Part shown: in pieces, positions 1 through 5,012 of the stretch
How the letters are laid out: each line of letters opens with the position of its first letter
Position numbering within the stretch: position 1 is the stretch's first letter
Source: Asaia bogorensis
GTDB taxonomy: Bacteria > Pseudomonadota > Alphaproteobacteria > Acetobacterales > Acetobacteraceae
NCBI GenBank assembly: GCA_945886995.1
Contig: CAMCZJ010000229.1
Coordinates: forward strand, 1-5,012
DNA length: 5,012 nucleotides
Reading direction: 5' to 3'
Position numbers and translations under genes: made by a program
Notes under the pieces: generated by a model
The model's input: the letters and a program-made list of their open reading frames with translations, nothing else
The model's database searches: none
Told to the model about the DNA's origin: nothing

Positions 1-729
1 CGCTTTGGAAGCTTCACCGCCGTGGACAAGGTGTCCCTGGCGGTGAGTGATGGTGAGATGGTGGCCGTGCTTGGCCGTTCAGGCGCGGGCAAATCCACCC
101 TGCTGAACATGATCAATCGCCTGGTAGACCCAAGCGAGGGCGAGATTCTCTATCAGGGCCGCGATATCGCCAAGCTTAGCGGTGCCGAATTGCTCGCCTG
201 GCGCCGCCAAAGCGCGATGATTTTCCAGCGCTTCAATCTGGTTGGCAGGCTTTCGGTGCTGACGAATGTGCTGACTGGGCGCTTGAACCATAAGCCGCGC
301 TTGCCAAAGCTGTTTGGTTTCTTCTCGGATGAAGAACGCAATCTTGCGCTTGATGCCTTGGCGGCGCTTGGCATGGATGAACAGGCGCTCAAGCGCGCCG
401 ATCAACTCTCGGGCGGTCAGCAGCAGCGTGTGGCCATTTCTCGCGCCCTGGTGCAGGAACCGCGGCTGATCCTGGCTGATGAACCGGTGGCGAGTCTTGA
501 TCCTGTCAACTCCCAAGCTGTGATGGAAGCGCTCCGCCGCATTAATCGCGAACACGGCATTACAGTGCTGTGCAATCTGCATTCAGTGCCGCTTGCCCGC
601 GCCTGGTGCGATCGTGTGATTGCCCTGTCAGCGGGGCGCGTTGTCTATGATGGTGCAATTGCCGGCTTGGATGACGCTATGTTGCGGAAAATCTATGGCA
701 GCGGCGCGGCCCTGACTGAAGCGCATTGA
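1..729 (+). CDS. phnC: PhnC, phosphonate ABC transporter ATP-binding protein (5' end outside window)
   Basis: ATPase subunit of a phosphonate-type ABC importer; it sits on the cytoplasmic face of the inner membrane and drives the PhnE permeases. The frame is open from base 1, and the residues before the GTG at 22 (RFGSFTAVDKVSL) already match the first strand of an ABC ATPase, so the true start lies upstream and that GTG is internal. In the 242 visible residues: Walker A GRSGAGKST at 25-33, Q-loop IFQRFNL around 74-80, signature LSGGQQQR at 136-143, Walker B LILADEP at 156-162, D-loop SLD at 165-167 and the switch His in NLHSV at 194. All catalytic motifs are intact. The end (AGRVVYDG, then LRKIYG) is typical of PhnC rather than of amino-acid or methionine ATPases. 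It stops with TGA, 2 nt before the ATG of the first phnE. Only about 10-25 N-terminal residues should be missing. The family call is firm; the exact substrate is not determined by sequence. Confidence 0.95.
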   Translation, partial: RFGSFTAVDKVSLAVSDGEMVAVLGRSGAGKSTLLNMINRLVDPSEGEILYQGRDIAKLSGAELLAWRRQSAMIFQRFNLVGRLSVLTNVLTGRLNHKPRLPKLFGFFSDEERNLALDALAALGMDEQALKRADQLSGGQQQRVAISRALVQEPRLILADEPVASLDPVNSQAVMEALRRINREHGITVLCNLHSVPLARAWCDRVIALSAGRVVYDGAIAGLDDAMLRKIYGSGAALTEAH

Positions 730-731
730 CC

Positions 732-1616
732 ATGGCGCATGCGGTAACTCAATTGGCGGCGCGGACCCGCTTTGCTGAAGCTTGGGCAAAGCATAAGCGC
801 GCAAGACGCCAGCAATGGCTGTTTGGTATCGTCATACTGATTGTACTGACCGCCATTTCAGCCTGGCTTGGAGAGGTCAATCTGGCGTTGCTTTGGGAAA
901 GGCTGCCCCGCTTTGGTTCCTATTTCGGGCGCATGGTGCCTGAATTGGCCTGGGCGACATTGTGGGCAGATCTTGCGTATTGGTATTGGAATGGTTGGCA
1001 TTGGCTTGCGTCACTTTGGCAAACGGTATTGATCGCGCTTTATGCGACCATGTTTGGGGTTGTGCTAGCCTATGTTTTTTCATTTCTTGCGGCACGAAAC
1101 CTGAGCCCTGCGCCGTGGATTGCTGTGGCAGCACGCCGCACCTTGGAGGTTGCGCGCACGGTGCCGGAATTGGTTTTTGCGGTTTTGTTCGTCTTTGCCT
1201 TTGGCATTGGCCCGCTGGCCGGGGTGCTCGCGATCGGGCTCCATTCCTTCGGTGCCTTGGGTAAGTTATTCGGTGACGTCGCGGAAAACACTGACCCCGA
1301 GCCCTTGCGCGGCGTACGCGCCACGGGTGCCAGCTGGGCGCAAACCATGGTTTATGGGGCGACGCCGCGATTGGCCCCGGATTATCTTTCCTATGGGCTT
1401 CTGCGCCTTGAAATAAATGTACGCGCCGCTTCCATTCTTGGTTTTGTTGGTGCGGGCGGCATTGGGCAGGATCTCTATCGCGCCATCAAGAATTTTGACC
1501 ATACCGATATCTCGGCGATAGCTCTGATGCTGATCGCAGCAGTGATGTTGATTGATGCGATCTGCGGTTGGTTACGAGGGCGTGTTATCGGCCAGGAAAG
1601 CTTGCGCGCGTTATGA
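732..1616 (+). CDS. phnE: PhnE-type phosphonate ABC transporter permease (first copy)
   Basis: Inner-membrane permease subunit of the phosphonate importer, 294 residues from the ATG at 732. A positively charged N-terminus (residues 9-27, rich in Arg/Lys) is followed by membrane segments near 29-46, 95-119, 146-171 and 262-280, with weaker hydrophobic stretches between. The cytoplasmic coupling loop that docks on PhnC is visible around 185-212 (ENTDPEPLRGVRATGAS), followed by the family hallmark GFVGAGGIG at 237-245. The length is slightly above the usual 260-290 because of an aromatic-rich insert (WADLAYWYWNGWHWL, 78-92). An in-frame TTG at 726 would create a TTGA overlap with phnC and add two residues; the ATG at 732 is preferred, though no clear ribosome-binding site precedes either, which suggests translation coupled to phnC. 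It ends in TGA that overlaps the next start as ATGA. Its partner permease is the next gene; the two probably form a heterodimer (inference). Confidence 0.93.
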   Translation: MAHAVTQLAARTRFAEAWAKHKRARRQQWLFGIVILIVLTAISAWLGEVNLALLWERLPRFGSYFGRMVPELAWATLWADLAYWYWNGWHWLASLWQTVLIALYATMFGVVLAYVFSFLAARNLSPAPWIAVAARRTLEVARTVPELVFAVLFVFAFGIGPLAGVLAIGLHSFGALGKLFGDVAENTDPEPLRGVRATGASWAQTMVYGATPRLAPDYLSYGLLRLEINVRAASILGFVGAGGIGQDLYRAIKNFDHTDISAIALMLIAAVMLIDAICGWLRGRVIGQESLRAL

Positions 1617-2449
1617 GTAGTGTTGATCCCAACCGCTGGCGTAATCGGTGCCCAGATGCTTTTCCACCGCGCGGCCTTGCGTTGTGGCGCCGCGCCGCAG
1701 CGATCCTTCTTGGCCTTGGGCTTTTTCTGTGGGGCCTCCAGGTCTTGGAAGTGACACCCGGGCGCGTGATTGATGGTATTGGGCAACTCGGCAAGGTTTT
1801 CATGCTCATGATGCCGCCAGCGGTCACTGAGCATGTGTGGGAATACATCCGCGCTATTGGTGAAACCTTGGCGATGGCGTTTCTTGGTACGCTTGTGGCA
1901 TCAGTGATTGCCATTCCCCTGGCCATGATGGGTGCTCGGAATATCATGCCTTTAGGGCCGGTGCGGTTTTTGGTCCGCCGTTCCAGCGATGTGGTGCGCG
2001 GGATAGACAGCCTGGTCTGGGCCATTTTCTTCGTGAGTGTAGTGGGTCTTGGGCCTTTCGCCGGTATCCTCGCCATAGCCGTGAATGATATCGGTGTGCT
2101 CACCAAACTATACGCTGAAGCGATGGAAAATACCGACCGCGAACAGGTCAAGGGGGTGCGTGCTACGGGCGCAGATGGTGCGCAAACCATCGGCTTCGGC
2201 GTGCTACCACAAGTGATGCCGGTATTCCTTGGCAATAGCCTTTATTTTCTCGAATCCAATTTGCGTTCCGCCACCATCCTTGGTGTTGTTGGCGCCGGCG
2301 GCATCGGTTTCTTCCTGATGGACCGCATGATGATCAACGCCTGGCGAGAGGTAGCGCTGATTGTGATCATGGTTCTGATCACGGTTGCATGTATTGATGC
2401 CCTGTCGCGCGTGTTGCGTGCCCGATTGATAGGGTCATCCAAGGGATAG
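1613..2449 (+). CDS. phnE: PhnE-type phosphonate ABC transporter permease (second copy)
   Basis: Second, divergent permease of the same importer, 278 residues. The frame is open further upstream (from about 1568), but the ATG at 1613 gives a classic ATGA 4-nt overlap with the preceding phnE and starts just before the Arg-rich leader (residues 8-27), so it is chosen. Membrane segments are near 27-45, 86-105, 134-157 and 246-263. The coupling loop is at 171-192 (MENTDREQVKGVRATGAD) and the hallmark GVVGAGGIG at 224-232. These two blocks are nearly the same as in the first copy, while the N-terminal thirds differ, so the pair is an old duplication rather than a recent one. The TAG stop at 2447-2449 ends the visible operon. 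No good hairpin with a T-tract follows. Phosphonate operons with paired PhnE subunits are common in Alphaproteobacteria. Substrate (phosphonate, phosphite or ester) cannot be told from the permeases. Confidence 0.93.
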   Translation: MSSVDPNRWRNRCPDAFPPRGLALWRRAAAILLGLGLFLWGLQVLEVTPGRVIDGIGQLGKVFMLMMPPAVTEHVWEYIRAIGETLAMAFLGTLVASVIAIPLAMMGARNIMPLGPVRFLVRRSSDVVRGIDSLVWAIFFVSVVGLGPFAGILAIAVNDIGVLTKLYAEAMENTDREQVKGVRATGADGAQTIGFGVLPQVMPVFLGNSLYFLESNLRSATILGVVGAGGIGFFLMDRMMINAWREVALIVIMVLITVACIDALSRVLRARLIGSSKG

Positions 2450-2659
2450 GTGATGTGGTGTCATGGCATGCTTCTGCATCTCGAAGATCGTAATCAACAA
2501 CATAATTTTGGGTAACGAGGAGTTTTGGATCTCTGTAATCCGAAGCAGCGTCAAGATGAACCAGAATTCCTGAAGCCCACTCGGCAGGGTGCCAATCGAA
2601 AAGCGGATGCGTGTACAGCTACGACACGCCCCTGACAGCGACGGCATTTGAAGCAGACC
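2450..2659. other. Intergenic region between converging transcription units
   Basis: 210 nt between the stop of the second phnE (+ strand) and the end of the VIT-like remnant (- strand). It is visibly richer in A/T than the flanking genes. A minus-strand frame of about 70 codons (2435-2647) is open, but its translation has no family signature, a Cys/Ile/Met-rich mixed composition, no ribosome-binding site and an overlap with phnE, so I do not call it a gene. A + strand stretch from about 2522 to 2634 also reads without stops but is not recognisable. No tRNA fold, inverted terminal repeat or strong terminator hairpin was seen. It may be decayed sequence, in line with the pseudogene next to it. 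Confidence 0.5.
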
Positions 2660-3058
2660 TCAGGCGTCTTTGAGTTTTGCGGCTTTTTTTTCTGGCTTGG
2701 CCGCTTCAGCCGCGAAGGTCGCTGCTGAGGTCAGTGTGGCCTGGATCGGGCGTGCGGTGGTGATTTCCGATATCCCGAGTTCATTCTGTGCGTGGGCGAC
2801 CAACGCATCCTTGGCCATCTACTGTTCGGCGACTTGTCGGGCCAGCCCGCGGTCCACCCCGCGTCGGACATAGAGTTCGGCCAGCTCCTCGTGCTCGAAG
2901 ACGGGATTACCCCGCAGTTCCTCGGCTTCGCGTGCAAGGTCAGCCTATTCGGTATCGGATTGAGAACTGACCTAGACGTATTCGCCAGCCGCCATTGACA
3001 TCGCCCCAGCGACCAACCCGGCCACGCCTGTGGCGATCGGGATATGCTGCTTCGCATT
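2660..3058 (-). pseudogene. Remnant of a VIT1/CCC1-family Fe/Mn transporter with three in-frame TAG codons
   Basis: Intact members of this family export Fe2+ or Mn2+ and have about 230 residues with five membrane helices and a cytoplasmic Glu-rich metal-binding domain between helices 2 and 3. Reading the minus strand in one frame gives GVAGLVAGAMSMAAGEYV, then TAG (2972-2974), VSSQSDTE, TAG (2945-2947), ADLAREAEELRGNPVFEHEE and ELYVRRGVDRGLARQVAEQ, TAG (2819-2821), MAKDALVAHAQNELGIS and ARPIQATLTSAATFA. This follows the family order: end of helix 2 (normally EYVSVSSQ), the Glu-rich metal-binding helices, then the start of helix 3. The first stop sits where Ser is expected (TCG to TAG is one change); the third fits Leu (TTG to TAG). 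There is no frameshift. The N-terminal portion with helix 1 is missing, and after helix 3 begins the frame turns into a Lys/Ala-rich tail (AAKPEKKAAKLKDA) and ends in TGA. No start codon or ribosome-binding site was found. It lies 25 nt after the cytochrome gene on the same strand. Confidence 0.82.
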
Positions 3059-3083
3059 ACCTTTGTTGTCAGGACTAAGTATC

Positions 3084-3650
3084 CTATACCCCGTCACGGG
3101 GCTTGGGTGCCGCGATGAAAAGCATAAAGCGCGCCAACGGGCGCTTGAAGAGAAACAGGTAAGCGACGTGAAGCCCGACGATAATCATGAGGAAGTTAGA
3201 CAGCCCTTCATGTAATTCGCCGACGATAGTGTCCTCTTGCTGTCCGCTACGGGAATCTCCGTCTCGGTGGCGTTCACGGCTGTTATCCCGCGCATGCACA
3301 TCTGTCACGATGGCGCTGGTTGCCAAACCTAGCGTCCTGCCGCGATCAAGCGCGATTCCGGTGGCCGTGGCCAGGATTAGGCAGGCGGCAATGCTTGCAA
3401 GCAGAGTCTTGCTGATGGCAGGGTGAGCGAAGGCGTTGCCAAGCGTCAGCCCCTCGAATTGCGGATAGAAGCGGGATAAGCCCAGCTGTCGCAAACCCGT
3501 AAGGGCAGCGACAAGACGGCCCCCGATGATGACCGCGATTGCGTAGCCAAGCATGGCGTGGATCGTGCCAAGTTCGCCTGTCAGAAAGGCCGCGATGACC
3601 AGAAGGCCGAGAATGGCGTGATAGGCCCGTAGGCCCTTCATAATGGACAT
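3084..3650 (-). CDS. Cytochrome b (bacterial cytochrome b/b561-type membrane protein)
   Basis: Predicted di-haem b-type cytochrome of the inner membrane, 188 residues, which in this family passes electrons between the quinone pool and a partner protein. Four hydrophobic segments are visible: about 8-26, 31-50, 82-101 and 149-169. Four His sit at the positions expected for haem ligands: H11 (AYHAILG) in helix 1, H31 (TIHAMLGYAI) in helix 2, and H147 and H161 (ELHEGLSN, GLHVAYLF) flanking helix 4. This pattern is typical of the COG3658/PF01292 group. The loop between helices 3 and 4 (about 118-142) is unusually polar, with many Arg, Asp and His. The start at 3650 is supported by AAGGA 5 nt upstream; a second ATG three codons in is less well placed. 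It ends with TAG. No cytochrome c or PepSY partner is next to it, so the electron partner is unknown. A 123-nt gap separates it from the upstream gene, so it may have its own promoter. Confidence 0.85.
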   Translation of the reverse strand: MSIMKGLRAYHAILGLLVIAAFLTGELGTIHAMLGYAIAVIIGGRLVAALTGLRQLGLSRFYPQFEGLTLGNAFAHPAISKTLLASIAACLILATATGIALDRGRTLGLATSAIVTDVHARDNSRERHRDGDSRSGQQEDTIVGELHEGLSNFLMIIVGLHVAYLFLFKRPLARFMLFIAAPKPRDGV

Positions 3651-3655
3651 AAGGA

Positions 3656-3660
3656 TCCTT
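3656..3660 (-). promoter_or_regulatory. Ribosome-binding site of the cytochrome b gene
   Basis: On the minus strand AAGGA lies 5 nt before the ATG at 3650 and decides for this start over the ATG at 3641. It is part of the 10-bp palindrome AAGGATCCTT (3651-3660), so it could pair with itself if a second copy of the transcript or a longer fold were present; that is speculation. Confidence 0.7.
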
Positions 3661-3773
3661 GCGTAGATATCTGTTGATGCCGCACCGGATCAGGCTAAGC
3701 GTCACCGCCGCCGGATGCCCTTGCGGAGCATCAATTTTTCCGAGCGGAGGGCACGGGGAAAGGGCATTGGCAG

Positions 3774-4238
3774 CTACGGTCGGACGCCGCGGTTCCCCGC
3801 CCCCCTGCCGGCGAAGAAGCCACTGATCAGCGATATGACGAGAAGTTCCATCGGCGACAAATCTCGCCCCACCCGCAACGCCGCGATCAGCGCCTTCTGA
3901 TCCTGGGGGGCGCCGGCCGCAGCTAGGGACTGCAGCAGAGCCTCAACGGTCTCAGGAGGCGCCGGCGCTGCAGAAGAAGGACGCGGCGACCTATCGTGCC
4001 ATCGTGCGAGCGCTACACCGGCGATCACCGCGACCACTCCATAGGCTGCAGAAATCACGATCGCCGCGAAGACTGGCCCCTCAGATGCGCTGAGACGCAT
4101 GTATGCGGCGAAGGTACCAAACCCCAAACAGATGGTGGCGAACAGCATCACCACCTCAGCTCCAATGGTGCCAATCAGGAAGTCGCGCGGGTGCCAATCC
4201 GCCGCAGCGAGCATGAAACGATGCAACCCGCGGAACAT
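3774..4238 (-). CDS. Small membrane protein of unrecognised family, paired with the DUF883 gene
   Basis: 154 residues; I do not recognise a named family. Two strong membrane segments are visible at about 20-46 and 56-80 (ending ALARW), followed by a Pro/Ser/Ala-rich cytoplasmic-type linker (84-96), an amphipathic Ala/Leu-rich region (97-124) and a third short hydrophobic stretch at the C-terminus (PMELLVISLISGFFAGR, 129-145). The start at 4238 lies only 6 nt after the TGA of the DUF883 gene and has no strong ribosome-binding site, so translation is probably coupled. The ATG at 4214 (residue 9) is an alternative. In enterobacteria the DUF883 gene yqjD is followed by the holin-like membrane gene yqjE; this gene holds the same position and has a similar two-helix plan, but I cannot show that the two are related. 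It ends in TAG. It is most likely a structural or stress-related envelope protein, by context only. Confidence 0.75.
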   Translation of the reverse strand: MFRGLHRFMLAAADWHPRDFLIGTIGAEVVMLFATICLGFGTFAAYMRLSASEGPVFAAIVISAAYGVVAVIAGVALARWHDRSPRPSSAAPAPPETVEALLQSLAAAGAPQDQKALIAALRVGRDLSPMELLVISLISGFFAGRGAGNRGVRP

Positions 4239-4244
4239 GAGCAG

Positions 4245-4559
4245 TCAGTGCCGCGAGCGGCTCATCATGCCGAGCGCCACCCCCACACCAAACGAGATCA
4301 TTACGGCCGTCAGCGGATTGCGTTCGATGCTGGCTTCAATCTCTCCGCCTGCCACCTTGACACGGGACTTCACGTCGGCGGCCGTACTGGAAAGCTTGGC
4401 CTTTGCATCGTCAACGGCATCCGATACGTGCTGCGCCACTCCCGGTGCAGGGTTATGCAGAAGCGCACTGACGGATTCCGACAAACGCGCAATATCCTGC
4501 CGGAGTGCAGCTAGGTGCACCGTAGTGTCTTCGTGGGTGCCTGCGGAACTGTTGGTCAT
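4245..4559 (-). CDS. DUF883 (ElaB/YqjD-like) tail-anchored protein
   Basis: 104 residues. A polar, mostly helical N-terminal part (10-80) with heptad-like spacing (LAALRQDIARLSESVSALL, then DAVDDAKAKLSSTAADVKSR) is followed by the family C-terminus: ERNPLTAVMISFGVGVALG at 79-97 and a short basic end (SRSRH). This Asn-Pro followed by a Gly-rich helix and Arg tail is the hallmark of DUF883. ElaB and YqjD of E. coli are inner-membrane proteins anchored by this tail; YqjD binds ribosomes in stationary phase. A similar role here is inference from the family. The start at 4559 has GGAGA 5 nt upstream. The next gene begins 6 nt after its stop. Upstream lies a strong hairpin and then the SYLF gene, so it is either read through from there or has a promoter within the short 36-nt gap between hairpin and start, which shows no clear promoter elements. 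Confidence 0.85.
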   Translation of the reverse strand: MTNSSAGTHEDTTVHLAALRQDIARLSESVSALLHNPAPGVAQHVSDAVDDAKAKLSSTAADVKSRVKVAGGEIEASIERNPLTAVMISFGVGVALGMMSRSRH

Positions 4560-4564
4560 GGAAA

Positions 4565-4569
4565 TCTCC
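4565..4569 (-). promoter_or_regulatory. Ribosome-binding site of the DUF883 gene
   Basis: GGAGA on the minus strand, 5 nt before the ATG at 4559. It is the clearest Shine-Dalgarno match in the right part of the window and fixes the start of this gene. Confidence 0.7.
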
Positions 4570-4594
4570 AGTCATTACGACGCCATAGGAACCT

Positions 4595-4624
4595 TCACGC
4601 CGTGCCTGAAACGGCACGGCGTGA
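4595..4624 (-). terminator. 12-bp perfect hairpin after the SYLF gene (possible terminator or processing site)
   Basis: The arms 4595-4606 and 4613-4624 are fully complementary (CACGCCGTGCC against GGCACGGCGTG plus one T-A pair) around a 6-nt loop. The stem begins 4 nt after the TGA of the SYLF gene, the usual place of a terminator on the minus strand. There is no T-tract on either side, so it is not a textbook intrinsic terminator. It may instead slow polymerase, protect the 3' end of the upstream message, or set different expression of the SYLF and DUF883 genes. Confidence 0.55.
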
Positions 4625-4628
4625 TCGG

Positions 4629-5012
4629 TCAGTTCGGATTGATGCGTGTGATCTTCGACCCATTGATTGCAAGGGAAGCCATCAGCCCCTGCTGGCTGAA
4701 GCTGATCGCATAGACAGGCTCGCTGAGTGTTGTTGACGTGAGGTTTGCCTGCAAACCTTCATTGAGCGCCACAACGGTCGGGCCAGTGCCGATCTCCCAG
4801 CCACTCGCGGCATCAAGCGCGGCGCGCGCCGCATCCGTCATGAAGAACATGGCGAGGCCCGAGACCTGCGCGCCGATTGTGAAGCCGAAGGATGCGCCAG
4901 CAATATTGTAATAGCCAATCGTGCGGTCACCCTCAATCAACGCGCCCTGGCCGTACTGGCCACCAACAATGAAGCCGCCGCTCAGGATGCGTGGGAAGAT
5001 TAGGATGGACTT
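4629..5012 (-). CDS. SYLF-domain (Ysc84-like) lipid-binding protein, N-terminus outside window
   Basis: C-terminal 127 residues of a SYLF (Ysc84/DUF500) domain protein; the frame is open to the right edge. The visible part begins KSILIFPRILSGGFIVGGQY, followed by GQGALIEGDRTIGYYNIAG, the central block of the family, where the Gly-rich strands and the GYYNIAGASFGF motif are characteristic. Then come GAQVSGLAMFFMTDAARAAL, WEIGTGPTVVAL and a closing beta segment with the YAISFSQQGLMASLAINGSKI motif, ending INPN with TGA. In eukaryotes SYLF proteins bind phosphoinositides and actin; bacterial members are usually exported proteins or lipoproteins of about 180-220 residues with no settled role. An internal TTG at 4940 is not the start, since conserved sequence extends before it. 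About 50-90 residues, including any signal peptide, lie beyond the window. It is the first visible gene of the minus-strand group. Confidence 0.88.
   Translation of the reverse strand, partial: KSILIFPRILSGGFIVGGQYGQGALIEGDRTIGYYNIAGASFGFTIGAQVSGLAMFFMTDAARAALDAASGWEIGTGPTVVALNEGLQANLTSTTLSEPVYAISFSQQGLMASLAINGSKITRINPN

Noticed and set aside
1585..2235. 216-codon minus-strand frame opposite phnE
   Set aside because: Antisense shadow; the Arg/Ser/Thr/Pro-rich translation is what the opposite strand of a GC-rich membrane gene gives, and phnE on the + strand is unmistakable.
2435..2647. 70-codon minus-strand frame in the intergenic region
   Set aside because: It overlaps the end of phnE, has no start signal and no recognisable content.
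2656..2691. Intrinsic terminator for the phn operon at the T-run 2684-2691
   Set aside because: No stable stem lies directly before the T-run; only 4-bp pairings were found, and the run lies inside the tail of the opposite-strand remnant.
2819..2974. Genome-wide TAG recoding as the reason for the three in-frame TAG codons
   Set aside because: Three other genes in this window (second phnE, cytochrome b, small membrane protein) end in TAG, and the VIT remnant also lacks its N-terminus, so a pseudogene is the simpler explanation.
2792..2998. 68-codon + strand frame opposite the VIT remnant
   Set aside because: It is antisense to the recognisable VIT codons, has no ribosome-binding site and no family signature.
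2731..3057. Unbroken 108-codon minus-strand frame over the VIT remnant
   Set aside because: It is out of frame with the VIT-like sequence, its translation is rich in Arg, Ser, Pro and Trp with no family pattern, and it arises as a shadow of the GC-rich former coding frame.
3651..3710. Sigma-70-like promoter before the cytochrome gene (TATCTA near 3665)
   Set aside because: The -10-like hexamer is acceptable but no -35 box of reasonable quality lies at the right distance, so I do not call it.
3715..3767. 8-bp inverted repeat (ATGCCCTT and AAGGGCAT) behind the small membrane gene as a terminator
   Set aside because: The arms are 37 nt apart, the stem is short, and on the minus strand no T-tract follows.
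3996..4713. Two long + strand frames (3996-4514 and 4099-4713)
   Set aside because: Both run antisense through the small membrane protein, DUF883 and SYLF genes, whose minus-strand frames carry family motifs and good ribosome-binding sites.

Overview
This window looks like a piece of an alphaproteobacterial chromosome, or that of a close relative. The grounds are the phnC-phnE-phnE arrangement, the GC-rich coding sequence, and neighbouring genes of the SYLF (Ysc84-like) and DUF883 (ElaB/YqjD-like) families. The assignment rests on gene content and sequence style only; nothing here fixes a genus.

Left part (1-2449, + strand): three tightly packed genes of a phosphonate-type ABC importer. The ATPase PhnC is cut by the left edge of the window. 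Two different PhnE permeases follow. The junctions are a 2-nt gap (or a TTGA overlap) and an ATGA overlap, so the three are almost certainly one transcript. The substrate-binding protein PhnD is not in the window and would be expected upstream. Together they would move phosphonate, or a related reduced-phosphorus compound, across the inner membrane. No catabolic phn gene is visible here.

Middle (2450-3083): a 210-nt stretch without a recognisable gene separates the phn operon from a minus-strand gene remnant. The remnant reads as the central part of a VIT1/CCC1-family iron/manganese transporter: the end of a membrane segment, the cytoplasmic Glu-rich metal-binding domain, and the start of the next membrane segment. 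It stays in one frame for about 130 codons but carries three in-frame TAG codons. It lacks its N-terminal part and ends in a short Lys/Ala-rich tail. It is best read as a decaying pseudogene.

Right part (3084-5012, all minus strand): in transcription order, a SYLF-domain protein (cut by the right edge), a strong 12-bp hairpin, a DUF883 tail-anchored protein, a small membrane protein of unrecognised family directly behind it, and a four-helix b-type cytochrome of the bacterial cytochrome b/b561 type. The first three resemble an envelope or stress-associated set; the cytochrome is probably a separate unit after a 123-nt gap. The phn operon and this minus-strand group converge near 2450-2660.

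I found no CRISPR array, complete mobile element, rRNA or tRNA, and no convincing new multi-gene system. The observations most worth a second look are the VIT remnant with three TAG codons and no frameshift, and the SYLF-DUF883-membrane protein cluster.
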